This document shows, piece by piece, positions 1 through 9,813 of a stretch of 64,000 nucleotides of DNA. The stretch lies in the NCBI RefSeq assembly GCF_008973825.1, contig NZ_WCHR01000004.1:124001-188000 (forward strand), read 5' to 3'. Numbering within the stretch: position 1 is the first letter of the stretch; the number at the start of each line of letters is the position of its first letter. The stretch is from Gemmobacter serpentinus. GTDB taxonomy: Bacteria > Pseudomonadota > Alphaproteobacteria > Rhodobacterales > Rhodobacteraceae. Position numbers and translations under genes: made by a program. The notes under the pieces are model-generated. The model worked only from the letters and a program-made list of their open reading frames with translations, did not search any database and was not told the DNA's origin.

Positions 1-957
1 GCCGTCTTCCAGGATCTTGGCGGTGTAATCGGTCAGGTTCACCCAGACATAGCGGCGGCCCAGATCGATATTGATCCAGCGTTCGCGCTCCAGCGCGACC
101 AGCACGGATTTCAACCGCTCGGACGGGGCGATGTTCAGCTCGGCCAGCGTCAGTTCATCGACGATCCCGTCCGGCTCCAGACCATGGGCGATCTGAAAAC
201 GTTGCACCGCCTTTTGCAGGGTGTCATCGAAATCGCGCGTGGCCGACCGGCTCAGGAACCCCATCGCCGCCAGCCGGTCGCGCAAGGCCACCACCGCATC
301 GCCGCTGGCACCCGGGCGCAGCACCTGCGCAGGCAGCGTGGCCCCCCAGCCGCCCGCCGCGATCTGGCTTTCCAGCCGCAGCTTGGCCTTCAGCAACTGG
401 GCATAGGCCGGCGAGGTCGGCGCGAGGCTGTCGAGATAATCCGCAAGATAGGGCGAGGTCAGCGCCGCCAGCGCGACGGCTGGATCGATGCGCGGCAGGT
501 CCCGCACGATGGTGCTGTCGATCTTCTTGGGGTCAAGAACGCCGGAATGCAGGTCATGCACATAATCCAAATAGGCGCGGGTCATCCGCAGCTCCAGCCG
601 GCCGCGATCGCCTTCGGTCTGGGCCGACCGGAAGGCATCGGCCAGCGCGCCCGCGCTGTAATGCTGCACCGGAAGCCCGTGATCGCCGGCCCTCGACAGT
701 GCGGCCAGCAGCGTCGTGCGCCGCTCCGCATCTTCCGGCCCGGTCCAGAGCGGGGCGTAATTGCGCGCGGCATAGAATGCCGCCAGATCCTTGTCTTCGG
801 ATGCCGCAACCGCCAGCGACTGGGTGAAGGGGCTGATCTGCGCCAACGTCTGCGCCTGGGCCGCGTCGATCAACCCGGCCATGGCACCGCCCCAGACGGT
901 CAGGGCAAGGGCTGCGGAAAGGAGCGGGCGACGAAATACGGGCGCAAGTTCAAGCAT
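1..957 (-). CDS. L,D-transpeptidase (YcbB/LdtD type), 3' end cut by window edge
   Basis: Reading leftward from an ATG at 957, the frame stays open for 319 codons to the window edge, so the C-terminus, including the YkuD catalytic domain with its Cys, lies outside. The start is a hydrophobic export signal (LLSAALALTVWGGAMAGLI), followed by the helical scaffold typical of YcbB-type enzymes and, at about residues 245–285, a peptidoglycan-binding-like segment (LRPGASGDAVVALRDRLAAM). The visible end (LERERWINIDLGRRYVWVNL) matches the run-in to the YkuD domain. The family makes 3-3 cross-links in periplasmic peptidoglycan. It diverges from a MepK-like endopeptidase gene, which supports the cell-wall role. 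The assignment rests on the N-terminal two thirds only. Confidence 0.85.
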   Translation of the reverse strand, partial: MLELAPVFRRPLLSAALALTVWGGAMAGLIDAAQAQTLAQISPFTQSLAVAASEDKDLAAFYAARNYAPLWTGPEDAERRTTLLAALSRAGDHGLPVQHYSAGALADAFRSAQTEGDRGRLELRMTRAYLDYVHDLHSGVLDPKKIDSTIVRDLPRIDPAVALAALTSPYLADYLDSLAPTSPAYAQLLKAKLRLESQIAAGGWGATLPAQVLRPGASGDAVVALRDRLAAMGFLSRSATRDFDDTLQKAVQRFQIAHGLEPDGIVDELTLAELNIAPSERLKSVLVALERERWINIDLGRRYVWVNLTDYTAKILEDG

Positions 958-1280
958 AAGGACCTCTGAAACACGGGTTGCGCAAATCTCGGGGATTTAT
1001 GCGGGTGAGTCCATTCACAACGCCTCCAGCACTGTGACGAAAACCCCTCCGCAAGCGGCAAGAATGTCACATTTTCGCCACGCGGCCAAAAATTGCCATA
1101 GGTCGCACAAAAATCGGCGCTGTTCAGCAAATCTTTGCCGATCTGGCTTCTCTTGGGAACCGTGCGCCAAAACTGCACTTCTGTTGCGATTCGACTTGTG
1201 CCATAAGATTGGAGCACTTGGGGAAAGTGGCAGGAACCGCAGGCACATGCGGTAATCGAAAGACCAAGGGACAGGCACCA

Positions 1281-1850
1281 ATGACCAAACTTGCGCAATC
1301 CGGTTTTTCGCGGCGTGGCCTTCTGGGGGCATTCGCGGCGGCAACGGTTGTGGCAGCGCCCACCTATTCCAACGCGTTCGGCCTGTTGCGGGGCGCAGGC
1401 GATATCCGTCGCATTCGGATGTATTCCGGCCGCACCGGCGAAAGCATCGATACGATCTACTGGATCGAAGGCAAATACATCAAAGAAGTGTTGAAGGAAA
1501 TCAATCACTTCATGCGCGACTGGCGCACCGATGATGCCATGGGCATGGATGCCCGCACCGTCGATATCATGGCGGCCTCGCATCGTCTGATGGATGTGTC
1601 GGAACCCTATATGCTGCTGTCGGGCTATCGCAGCCCGCGCACCAATGCGATGCTGCGGTCGAAATCCGGCGGCGTTGCGAAAAATTCGCTGCATATGAAG
1701 GGCCAGGCGGCAGATCTGCGGCTGAAGTCGCGCTCGGTCGGCCAGATGGCCCGCGCGGCAGAGGCCTGCGCATCGGGCGGCGTCGGCCGGTATTCCGGTT
1801 CCAACTTCGTGCATATGGATTGCGGCCCGGTGCGGCATTGGGGCGGCTGA
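1281..1850 (+). CDS. MepK-like (YcbK/DUF882, M15A) murein endopeptidase with Tat signal
   Basis: This is a 189-residue protein. It opens with a twin-arginine signal (SRRGLLGAFAAATVVAA), so export in folded form is likely. The M15-type zinc motif is present: H138-x6-D145 in HMKGQAAD, and H178 in VHMDCG. E. coli MepK (YcbK) hydrolyses 3-3 cross-links and its gene sits next to ldtD; here the homologous pair is divergent, so maker and cleaver of the same bond share an intergenic region. The ATG at 1281 is chosen because it places the RR motif near the N-terminus; an upstream in-frame start would add about 24 unlikely residues. Substrate specificity is inferred from family and neighbour. Confidence 0.85.
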   Translation: MTKLAQSGFSRRGLLGAFAAATVVAAPTYSNAFGLLRGAGDIRRIRMYSGRTGESIDTIYWIEGKYIKEVLKEINHFMRDWRTDDAMGMDARTVDIMAASHRLMDVSEPYMLLSGYRSPRTNAMLRSKSGGVAKNSLHMKGQAADLRLKSRSVGQMARAAEACASGGVGRYSGSNFVHMDCGPVRHWGG

Positions 1851-1877
1851 GGCCCCGCTATACGAGCCGGACGGAAT

Positions 1878-1907
1878 GAAAAAGGGCACCATCGCGGTGC
1901 CCTTTTC
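1878..1907. terminator. bidirectional intrinsic terminator
   Basis: A near-perfect hairpin, GAAAAAGGGCACC / GGTGCCCTTTTC with a 5-nt loop, lies between the convergent ends of the MepK-like gene and rlmE. A-run and T-run flank the GC stem on both sides, so it can serve both strands. Confidence 0.85.
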
Positions 1908-1937
1908 ATATCCTGCGGCAGCAAGCCTGGCCGGGCC

Positions 1938-2702
1938 TCATTCCTCGGCGTCATCATCCTGTGCCGGCGCGTCACCACGGCCCCGGAACCCCATGGCGAC
2001 CACAAATTTCTCCGAACTGTCAGAGCGGCTGGCCGGCGGCTTCACATTGGCGACCTTCTTGAAGTTGCGCTTCAGGATGGTCTGCATCTCGTTTTCGGCA
2101 CCCCCTGCCAGAACCTTGGCGACAAAGGTGCCGCCATCTTCCAGAACGTCAAAGGCAAAGGCCAAGGCCGCCTCGATCAATGCGATGATGCGCAGGTGAT
2201 CGGTGCCCTTATGCCCCGAGGCAGCGGCAGCCATATCCGACATCACCACATCGGCGCGCCCACCGAGCCAGCCTTTCACCAACTCATCCGCCTCGTCCGT
2301 GAGGAAATCGAGCTGGTGCAACTCCACCCCGGCGATCGGCTCCACCTCTTGCAAATCGATGCCGATGATGCGGCCTTGCGGCTTCTTCGCATTCTCACCA
2401 AGCGCATTGACGCGCGGCACCGCGACCTGGCACCACCCGCCCGGCGCGCAACCCAGATCGACGACACGGGCCCCCGGTTTCAGGAAGCCGTAACGGTCGT
2501 CCAGTTCCATGATCTTGAAGGCCGCGCGACCGCGATAGCCCTCGCGCTTGGCGCGTTGGACATAGGGGTCGTTCAATTGCCGTTCCAGCCAGAGCGTGGA
2601 CGAGAGCTTGCGCCCCTTGGCGGTCTTCACCTTCACCCGCAGGTCGCGCTGGCCGCGCCCTGACGTGTTCTTGCCATCACCGGGTTTCGAGGGTGTCTTC
2701 AT
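1938..2702 (-). CDS. rlmE: 23S rRNA (uridine-2552-2'-O)-methyltransferase RlmE (FtsJ)
   Basis: The 254-residue protein has the FtsJ/RrmJ core: [19 protein letters not shown] (catalytic K), the SAM-binding [27 protein letters not shown] (catalytic D) and the late GGTFVAKVL and FVVAMGF strands. These fit the K-D-K-E 2'-O-methyltransferase set. The enzyme modifies the A-loop of 23S rRNA during 50S maturation. There is a basic N-terminal extension of about 35 residues and an acidic tail, common in alphaproteobacterial members. Its ATG overlaps the stop of the upstream Ppx/GppA gene by 4 nt, so the two are translationally coupled. Confidence 0.95.
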   Translation of the reverse strand: MKTPSKPGDGKNTSGRGQRDLRVKVKTAKGRKLSSTLWLERQLNDPYVQRAKREGYRGRAAFKIMELDDRYGFLKPGARVVDLGCAPGGWCQVAVPRVNALGENAKKPQGRIIGIDLQEVEPIAGVELHQLDFLTDEADELVKGWLGGRADVVMSDMAAAASGHKGTDHLRIIALIEAALAFAFDVLEDGGTFVAKVLAGGAENEMQTILKRNFKKVANVKPPASRSDSSEKFVVAMGFRGRGDAPAQDDDAEE

Positions 2703-3850
2703 CTGTAGGGTCCATCTCCGAGCACGCCATCCGCGCTCATCTGGGCATAAAGCAGGCCTTCACGCAGGCCACGGTCGGCCACCGACAAGCGGTCGGTCGG
2801 CCAGATTCGCATCAGCGCCTGCAGGATCGCGGCGCCCGACATGATCAGCGAATGGCGGTCGCGCCCGATGCGCGGATCGGTGCGCCGCCCCTCGGGGCCA
2901 AGTGACAGGTATTCGCGGATCACGCTGTCAATCTGGTCGGAGCTCATCGACAACCCATCCACCTTGGTGCGGTCATAGCGGCGCAGCCCCAGAAACGAGG
3001 CCGCAACCGTGGTCACCGTGCCGGAAGTGCCGATGATCTGAAAGCCCTTGCGCGGATTTTCTGCATTATAGGGCGTGAAACTCGCCAGATTTTCTTCAAA
3101 GAACCAGCTCATCAGGGCGAAGCGCGCGGCGTCATCCTCCACATCGATGAACTGGTCTTTCAGCGTGGCCACCCCAAGCGGCACCGAAATCCAGTCGACA
3201 ACGCGGGCTGCCGGATGGTTGCCCTTGGGCGCAAAGCCCGAATGCAGCCGCATGATCGCGCGGGACCGCTCATTCTTTGGCACGTCGGACAGGTCGATCC
3301 AGACCAGTTCGGTCGAGCCACCGCCAATGTCAAGCACCAGCAATTGTTCGGTGCGTGGCGAGACCAGCGGCGCGCAGGAGATGACAGCAAGCCGCGCCTC
3401 CTCCTCTGGGGTGATGATCTCCATCGCAAGGCCGGTTTCGCGGCGGATCTGACGCATGAAATCGCGCGAATTGCGCGCGCGCCTGCAGGCCTCGGTCGCA
3501 ACCAGCCGCATTCGTGTCACGCCATGCTTTTCGATCTTCTTCTGGCAGATGCGCAGCGCCTGTATCGTCCGCGACATGGATGAGCGCGACAGGCGGCCCG
3601 AAGCTTCAAGCCCGGTGCCCAATTGGACAGATTTCGAAAAACTGTCCACGACCGTAAACTGGCTGCCCTTGGGTTGGGCAATCAGCATCCGGCAACTGTT
3701 TGTGCCCAGATCGAGCGCCGCATAGAGCTGCGGCCCCGGCTGGGCGGGACGAGGGGTCGACGGTTCGACCGCAGCCGCCGGGGCCGGATTGGCTGAGCGG
3801 GCGGCTTTCTGCGGGATCGCGTCCTCCCCTCGGGGACGCTCGGGCGTCAT
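2699..3850 (-). CDS. Ppx/GppA family phosphatase
   Basis: The 383-residue protein of the actin-like ASKHA fold has a phosphate-binding loop near residue 45 ([16 protein letters not shown]) and a second one ([16 protein letters not shown]), both diagnostic of exopolyphosphatase/guanosine pentaphosphate phosphatase. It acts in the cytoplasm on polyphosphate or pppGpp; sequence alone does not separate the two. It lacks the C-terminal HD extension of long Ppx enzymes. The N-terminal 40 residues are Pro/Ala rich and probably disordered. It is followed by rlmE with a 4-nt overlap, an arrangement found in other Rhodobacteraceae. Confidence 0.9.
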   Translation of the reverse strand: MTPERPRGEDAIPQKAARSANPAPAAAVEPSTPRPAQPGPQLYAALDLGTNSCRMLIAQPKGSQFTVVDSFSKSVQLGTGLEASGRLSRSSMSRTIQALRICQKKIEKHGVTRMRLVATEACRRARNSRDFMRQIRRETGLAMEIITPEEEARLAVISCAPLVSPRTEQLLVLDIGGGSTELVWIDLSDVPKNERSRAIMRLHSGFAPKGNHPAARVVDWISVPLGVATLKDQFIDVEDDAARFALMSWFFEENLASFTPYNAENPRKGFQIIGTSGTVTTVAASFLGLRRYDRTKVDGLSMSSDQIDSVIREYLSLGPEGRRTDPRIGRDRHSLIMSGAAILQALMRIWPTDRLSVADRGLREGLLYAQMSADGVLGDGPYR

Positions 3851-4082
3851 ATCCGCCCTCCATATGTGGTTGGAACCAAGGTAATCGCGGAACCCGGTTC
3901 ACGCAAGCATCCATCCGAGCGTCTGCCGTGCAAAAAGAGACAATGCCGCCATATCTTTGTGCGCAGGCGCAGGGCAGCGCCCGGTATCGCTGTCGCCTTG
4001 GCGGCGGCGCATGTCGATTATGCACCCGCAGACCGATGCGCGTCATGCGAAACAGGCCCCGCATCTGCCGGAGGTTTAGGGC

Positions 4083-4988
4083 ATGTCACTGTTCGGTCTA
4101 ACGCGCAAACTGACCCGACCCACGGATGAAATGGTGACCGCCGGTCACGCGGATTTCCTGCGCGGCTATTCGATTGAGGTCATGCCGCGCACCGCCGCAA
4201 GCGTGCCCGATTTCCGCGCCGCGCTGCCCGCTGGCACGCGCGTTTACATCGCCCATATCCAGGGCACGCCGATTGCCGATATGGTGGCAACCGCAAGGCG
4301 GCTGGCGCGCGACGGCTTTGCCGTAATGCCGCATTTCCCCGCCCGCATCATCCCCGATCGCGCGACATTGGCCGATTGGATCGCACAATATCGCGGCGAG
4401 GCGGGGGTGGATCAGGCGCTGCTGCTTGGTGGCGGTGTCACCTCGCCCGCCGGTGACTTCGACAGTTCCATGCAGATGATCGAGACTGGGCTGTTCGACG
4501 GTTTCACCCGCCTGCATGTCGCGGGCCATCCTGAGGGCAATCGCGATATCGATGGCACCGCCCGGCCCGACGATCCAGAGGCGCAGACGATGAAGGCGCT
4601 GAGATGGAAGCAGGATTATGCCAATCGGTCGGATGCGACGCTGGCGATCACCACCCAATTCTGTTTCGAGGCGCAGCCGGTGATTGACTGGGTGAACCGG
4701 ATCAATGCGGCAGGCGTCGCCCTGCCCGTCCATATCGGCCTGGCCGGACCAGCGAAGTTGCAGACCATGCTGAAATTTGCCCTGGCTTGCGGCGTCGGAC
4801 CCAGCCTGCGGGTGTTGCAGCGGCGCGCGCTTGATCTGGGCAAGCTGCTGCTGCCCTATGAACCGACCGAAGTGATCGCGGATCTTGCCGCCCACAAGGC
4901 GCAGGTGCCGGACTTTGCCATTGAACAGGCGCATCTCTTTCCCTTTGGCGGCATTGCGGCCACGGCGGCTTGGGCCGCGCGCGGCTGA
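4083..4988 (+). CDS. methylenetetrahydrofolate reductase-like protein
   Basis: A 301-residue TIM-barrel protein of the MetF family: SIEVMPRTAASVPDF at the N-terminus, HIQGTPIADMVATARRLARDG, VDQALLLGGGVTSPAGDF and LPVHIGLAGPAKLQTMLKFA are the typical strand-loop elements for FAD and folate binding. It would reduce methylene-THF to methyl-THF. Rhodobacteraceae often have several MetF-like paralogues used in methyl-group oxidation, so it need not be the housekeeping MetF for methionine synthesis. GGAGG precedes the ATG by about 10 nt. It diverges from ppx/gppA across 232 bp in which I recognise no other gene. Confidence 0.75.
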   Translation: MSLFGLTRKLTRPTDEMVTAGHADFLRGYSIEVMPRTAASVPDFRAALPAGTRVYIAHIQGTPIADMVATARRLARDGFAVMPHFPARIIPDRATLADWIAQYRGEAGVDQALLLGGGVTSPAGDFDSSMQMIETGLFDGFTRLHVAGHPEGNRDIDGTARPDDPEAQTMKALRWKQDYANRSDATLAITTQFCFEAQPVIDWVNRINAAGVALPVHIGLAGPAKLQTMLKFALACGVGPSLRVLQRRALDLGKLLLPYEPTEVIADLAAHKAQVPDFAIEQAHLFPFGGIAATAAWAARG

Positions 4989-5215
4989 TCGCCTGAAGCC
5001 ATATACTATTTGAACACAGGCCTGTTGCCGCAAATCCGCCGTGAAATCCGCGGCGGCGTTTCCGGTTTGTCAACGGATCTTCCCCAAACTGAGCAACAAG
5101 GGCGCATTTCTGCCACCTTCCCAACGCATTGCGGCCCCTCGGCTCCGCAAGATCGGAAGGGTTGGGTGAACCGTGGCATGTTGCTGCGCCCGGAAGGTCA
5201 AGCAAAGCAGGTCTG

Positions 5216-7963
5216 ATGAGCAATCTGGGCGATATCAACGCGATCCATATCCTGTTTCTGGCAGAGGATGTCGCGGCCAGGGATCGTCTCGATGGCACAT
5301 ATGACGCCAATCTTGCCGCCGATCCGCGCCATTACATGTGGCAGGGCCAGCAGCGTCTGCTGCCGCTTGGCATGGATGGCAATCCCGAAGGCTTCGCGGC
5401 TGGCCTGCGCGCCGCCCTGCCCGGCGTCAACACGCTGCGCCTGACTTTCAACGATTACGCCTTTGACGATTCCGGCACCCTGCATCCGCAATACGCGCGC
5501 TTCCTCGCCGCCGCCGCCGCGCAAGGGTTCAAGCTGCTGTTCACCCATTTCGATGGGGCGCAGCAGCAACTTGGCGCAGATGGCAGTCTTGATGCGGCAA
5601 CGCTGACGGCCCTGTTGAACGAAGAGGTGCAGCCGCGCGCGGTGGCGGCCTTTGAAAAATTGCTGAACTGGCTGGATGCCCATCCCGATGTGAAGGACAG
5701 GGTCTGGGGCTATGAACTGGCCAATGAACCCGCCGCCTATGAGCGTGCGGTGACGCTGGCGGTGCGCGGCACCAAACTGGCCGTGCAATCCGAGGTGGTC
5801 GGGCTTTACACCAAACATATGGTGGAACTGGGCCAGATGGTGGCCGAACGCGACGCGGATGCCCGGATCCTTGTCGGCGGATGGGGCTATTCGGGGCGTT
5901 TCACCGAACTTGCGACCGTGCAGGTCGATGGCGTTTCGGCGCTGGATCATCTGCGCGCGGCCTTCGGCCCGGCCCTTGCCTGGGCAGCCCATCTTTACCC
6001 CGGCTGGCACGCCGATGCGACGGTCACCGATGCTGACAGCTATGCGGCGGCGCTGGACCGGGCCTATGCGGCGCTTGGGACAGATGATCTGATGATCACC
6101 GAGACCAGCCTTGCCGGTCATGCGATCAACGATTTCAGCCTTGGCCAGACCAGCACCGCCTGGCTGTCGCGGATGCAGGAATGGTTCAGCGACCGTGGCA
6201 TCGGCATCGGCTGGTTTGCCGGGGCCGAGGCGGGCAGTTCCAGCCTCGTCTCTGTCGATGGCAGCGGCGCGCTGCGCTATCTGCACCAGCATAGCCTTGC
6301 CTTCGCGCTGAACCTGATGTCGCTGGCCGAAGACCCGGAGGCGCATCGCGCGGGGCAACTTGTCCATGCCGAAACCCGCACAGCGCGCTTGCGCAATGAA
6401 AGCTATGAGGGTGGTGCCGCGATTGACGTGGTAAAGCAGGCGGGCTTTGCCTTTGGCCATGGCGGCAATGACACGCTTCTCGGGGCGGCTGCGGCCAACA
6501 ACTTTCTCTATGGCGGTCTGGGGGACGATAGCCTGACCGGGGCCGAGGCCGAGGATTTCCTGTTCGGACAGGATGGTGCCGACACGCTGCATGGCGGTGC
6601 CGGGGCCGATCTGCTGTTTGGCGGGCGCGGCAATGATTCCCTGACGGGTGGCACCGGCAATGACACGCTGGAAGGCGGGCGCGGTGCCGACCGGTTCGAC
6701 GCCCGCCATGGCAGCGATGTCATCAGCGATTTCAGCGTGGCCGAGGGGGACCGCCTGGTTCTCGGCCATGGCTATGCCAGCTTTGCCGAACTGCGGACGC
6801 GGATGCATTGGGTGGCGCATGATGGTGGCAAGGCCGATGATCTGGCGATCCGTCATGCCGATGGAAGTGTGACGCTTTTGCTGGATCTCAGCCAGAGCCT
6901 GACCGCCGCTGTGCTTGAGCTGCCCGAGGTTGCGCCGCCTGCGCCGGTGCCCCCAAAGCCGCCTGCCGTCCCGACCCCGGTCGTGGTCAAACCCGGGGGC
7001 GTGGCCCCCACCCCGCCCATCGTGACGCCCGGCCCGACACAGGAACATCCGAAGGACCCATCCGCTTCGCTGAACCTGCACGGCAGCGCCGCCGCTGAAA
7101 CGCTGACAGGCGGTGTCGCGGCGGATCGGATCTTGGGCGGCGGCGGCAATGATCTTTTGCTGGGCCATGGCGGGCGCGATCGCCTTTTTGGCGAGGCCGG
7201 TCACGACACGCTGCGCGGCGGCGGCGACAATGATCTGGCCTATGGGGGTGTAGGGCGGGACCGACTGCTGGGCGAGAGCGGCAATGACACGCTGCGCGGT
7301 GGCGACGATGCCGATACGATCTTCGGTGGGACAGGTCAGGACCGATTGTTCGGGGGCCGCGGCAGCGATCTTCTGCAAGGGGATGCCGGGCGCGATCACC
7401 TGCGGGGTGAGGCTGGCAATGACCGCCTGCTGGGCGGGGCCGATGCCGATACCCTGCTGGGCGGCGCCGGGCGCGATATCCTGTTCGGCGGCCATGGCGC
7501 GGATCACCTGCGTGGTAGCGCGGCGAATGACAGCCTGCATGGCGGCGCGGGCAATGACCGGATTTACGGCGATGCGGGCGATGACCAATTGCGCGGCGAT
7601 GAGGGGCAAGACCGTTTGTATGGCGGCAGCGGCAATGACCAGATCTTCAGTGGCACCGGACGCAGCCATCTGTTCGGCGGCAGCGGCAATGACCTGATGG
7701 TGGCGCAGATCAAATCCAGCGGCCATGTGTTGACGGGGGGCGCGGGCCGCGACAGCTTTGTCTTTCACGGGGCCGATGCACGCGGCAGCCACCAATCGGT
7801 GATTACCGATTTCACCCGCGGTCAGGATCGTATCGTCTTCGGCACCAGATCCCTGTCTTTGCAAGACCTGCCCGACACCATGGACCTGCGGGAGGTGGCC
7901 ACCGGCACCATGCTGACCCTGTCACCCGGCAATTCGGTGCTGCTGCTGGATGTTTTTCTTTAG
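5216..7963 (+). CDS. RTX protein with GH5-like glycoside hydrolase head
   Basis: A 915-residue modular protein without a signal peptide. Residues 1–about 390 look like a clan GH-A (GH5-like) barrel: YELANEP carries a candidate acid/base Glu171 and LMITETSLAG a candidate nucleophile Glu296. Two blocks of Ca-binding nonapeptides (GGxGxDxLx) follow, about residues 414–515 and 625–830, separated by a Pro/Val linker near 572–617. The C-terminus (VITDFTRGQDRIVFG…LLLDVFL) is typical of type I secretion substrates, so secretion by an ABC/HlyD/TolC system encoded elsewhere is inferred. A polysaccharide substrate is likely but cannot be named. The start is the ATG at 5216, just before MSNLGDIN; longer in-frame starts add implausible sequence. 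Confidence 0.8.
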   Translation: MSNLGDINAIHILFLAEDVAARDRLDGTYDANLAADPRHYMWQGQQRLLPLGMDGNPEGFAAGLRAALPGVNTLRLTFNDYAFDDSGTLHPQYARFLAAAAAQGFKLLFTHFDGAQQQLGADGSLDAATLTALLNEEVQPRAVAAFEKLLNWLDAHPDVKDRVWGYELANEPAAYERAVTLAVRGTKLAVQSEVVGLYTKHMVELGQMVAERDADARILVGGWGYSGRFTELATVQVDGVSALDHLRAAFGPALAWAAHLYPGWHADATVTDADSYAAALDRAYAALGTDDLMITETSLAGHAINDFSLGQTSTAWLSRMQEWFSDRGIGIGWFAGAEAGSSSLVSVDGSGALRYLHQHSLAFALNLMSLAEDPEAHRAGQLVHAETRTARLRNESYEGGAAIDVVKQAGFAFGHGGNDTLLGAAAANNFLYGGLGDDSLTGAEAEDFLFGQDGADTLHGGAGADLLFGGRGNDSLTGGTGNDTLEGGRGADRFDARHGSDVISDFSVAEGDRLVLGHGYASFAELRTRMHWVAHDGGKADDLAIRHADGSVTLLLDLSQSLTAAVLELPEVAPPAPVPPKPPAVPTPVVVKPGGVAPTPPIVTPGPTQEHPKDPSASLNLHGSAAAETLTGGVAADRILGGGGNDLLLGHGGRDRLFGEAGHDTLRGGGDNDLAYGGVGRDRLLGESGNDTLRGGDDADTIFGGTGQDRLFGGRGSDLLQGDAGRDHLRGEAGNDRLLGGADADTLLGGAGRDILFGGHGADHLRGSAANDSLHGGAGNDRIYGDAGDDQLRGDEGQDRLYGGSGNDQIFSGTGRSHLFGGSGNDLMVAQIKSSGHVLTGGAGRDSFVFHGADARGSHQSVITDFTRGQDRIVFGTRSLSLQDLPDTMDLREVATGTMLTLSPGNSVLLLDVFL

Positions 7964-8071
7964 ACGCGGGATGCGATCGCCCGGCCGGTCCGTATAAACA
8001 GCAGGCCCCCGCAAGGGAAAAGCCACCACGCGCGGCCGGGCGCAGATTTGCCCCCACGGTGCGCCCGGTCG

Positions 8072-8106
8072 AAGGCCCTGCTTGCCAAATGGCAGGCAGG
8101 GCCTTT
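8072..8106 (+). terminator. intrinsic terminator after the RTX gene
   Basis: A 15-bp stem (AAGGCCCTGCTTGCC pairing with GGCAGGCAGGGCCTT, 4-nt loop) is followed by a short T-run. It lies between the RTX gene and the VWA gene. The T-run is weak, so partial read-through is possible. Confidence 0.65.
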
Positions 8107-8142
8107 AGCATTCGGTCAACGAATTTTGGCCGGAGATTTCAG

Positions 8143-9813
8143 ATGCTGTTTCGCTCGCTGACCCTTTGCCTTCTTGCCTCGACGGGCAGCCTTGCCCTGT
8201 CAACCGCCGCACAGGCCGAGGGGCGCTCGATCATCGTGCTGGATGGCTCCGGCTCGATGTGGGGCCAGATCGATGGTCGCCCCAAGCTGGAGATCGCACG
8301 CGAGGCGCTTGGGCAGGTCCTGTCCTCGATCCCGCCAGAGACCGAGCTGGGCCTGATGGCCTATGGCCACCGCTCCAAGGGCGATTGCGGTAATATCGAG
8401 CTGGTGGTGCCACCCGCCGCCGGCAGCGCCGGGGCGATCTCTGCGGCGGCCAACAGCATGAAGTTCCTTGGCAAGACCCCGCTTTCCGATGCGGTGCGGC
8501 GGGCGGCGGCCGAGCTGCGCTCGACCGAGGCCAAAGCGACCGTGATCCTGATCACCGATGGGATCGAGACCTGCGAGGCTGACCCTTGCGCCGTCGCCAC
8601 CGAATTGGAGCAGCAGGGCATCGACTTCACCGCCCATGTCGTGGGCTTTGGCCTGACCGCCGAGGAGGGGCAGCAAGTCGCCTGCCTCGCGCAGAATACG
8701 GGGGGCCAATATATCGAGGCCAAGGATGCCGGATCGCTGGTCGAGGCGCTGAAAACCACCGTTGTGCAAGCCGAGCCCGAGCCAGCCCCCGCCCCGGTGC
8801 CGGAACCCGCCCCGGCCCCGGCAGTGCTGGAACAGAATGTCGATCCGCAGATCTATCTGGCCCAAGGCGGGCCGGAACTGACCGATGGCCTGCTGGCTGA
8901 CGCGGTGTTCGAATTCCGGCCGGTACTCGCCGATGGCAGCACCTCCTCCGACTGGACAACGATCTATGGTGCCATGACGGGGGCCCTGCCACCCGGCAAG
9001 TATATGATGACCGCCCGCATTCACAGCGCGCATCAGACGGTCCCGGTCGAGATCGGCCCGCAGACCGAACTGTCGAAACCGGCAGCCACGCTGGATGCGG
9101 GCATCCTGAACCTGACCCTGCGCGCCAGCCCGGGGGCCGAACCTGACAAGGACGCGTTCTGGGAGATGTTCGGCCCGGATGATGTGCGCGAAAGCGGCTA
9201 TACCAAGGCGCTGCGCATGTTCCCTGCGGGCGAATATTCGATGAATGTGAAACTCGGCGCGGGCGAAACCTCGCGGACCGTCGTCATCGAAGCGGGCAAG
9301 ACCACCGATCTGGATGTGGTTCTGGGCGTTGGCCATGCGGTGATCGACGCCTTCTATACCGAGGGCCTGAAATCCGAGGCCGACCAGTTCGTCGAGATCT
9401 TGTCGGCCGCGCAGGATATCGAGGGCAATCGCAAGCAATTCGGCTATGCCTATGGCCCCAATGCCGGGTTTGACCTTCCACCGGGCGATTACATTGCCCG
9501 CGTCACCCTGGGCGGCACCATCGCCGAGGCCCCGCTGGTGGTGAAAAGCGGCGAGCGCACCGCGCTTGCCGTAGCACTGAATGCGGGCGTCGCTGCCTTC
9601 ACCAGCCCCGGTGACCAGCATATCGAGGTGCTCTCCGCCACCAAGGACATCACGGGCCAACGCAAATCGCTGGCCTATGGTTATGGCCCCAACTGGCAGA
9701 CCACGCTGCCTGCGGGCGATTATGTGGTGAAGATGGAGGGCGGCGGCGTCCTGAGCGAGACACCGATGACGGTGAAGGCCGGCGAACGGATCGAGCTGAC
9801 GCTGGCCCCCTGA
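8143..9813 (+). CDS. secreted von Willebrand factor A domain protein
   Basis: A 556-residue protein with a Sec signal peptide ending near AQA-EG. A VWA domain occupies about residues 28–200: the MIDAS motif DGSGS (from D34), later TPLSDAVRRA and LITDGIETCEADPC, so a divalent cation site is intact. A Pro/Ala/Glu linker near 208–225 leads to a C-terminal half of repeated beta-rich modules: three related stretches containing a hydrophobic strand, then 'FGYAYGPNAGFDLPPGDYIARV' or 'LAYGYGPNWQTTLPAGDYVV' type segments. It is probably periplasmic or surface-exposed; the binding partner is unknown. The start at 8143 gives the signal peptide directly at the N-terminus. Confidence 0.8.
   Translation: MLFRSLTLCLLASTGSLALSTAAQAEGRSIIVLDGSGSMWGQIDGRPKLEIAREALGQVLSSIPPETELGLMAYGHRSKGDCGNIELVVPPAAGSAGAISAAANSMKFLGKTPLSDAVRRAAAELRSTEAKATVILITDGIETCEADPCAVATELEQQGIDFTAHVVGFGLTAEEGQQVACLAQNTGGQYIEAKDAGSLVEALKTTVVQAEPEPAPAPVPEPAPAPAVLEQNVDPQIYLAQGGPELTDGLLADAVFEFRPVLADGSTSSDWTTIYGAMTGALPPGKYMMTARIHSAHQTVPVEIGPQTELSKPAATLDAGILNLTLRASPGAEPDKDAFWEMFGPDDVRESGYTKALRMFPAGEYSMNVKLGAGETSRTVVIEAGKTTDLDVVLGVGHAVIDAFYTEGLKSEADQFVEILSAAQDIEGNRKQFGYAYGPNAGFDLPPGDYIARVTLGGTIAEAPLVVKSGERTALAVALNAGVAAFTSPGDQHIEVLSATKDITGQRKSLAYGYGPNWQTTLPAGDYVVKMEGGGVLSETPMTVKAGERIELTLAP

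Noticed and set aside
5198-7864. 888-codon open frame on the minus strand across the RTX gene
   Set aside because: It mirrors the plus-strand RTX repeats (antisense of GGxGxDxL gives periodic I-A-A-A words). No start signal and no family-like sequence; the plus-strand protein has clear domains.
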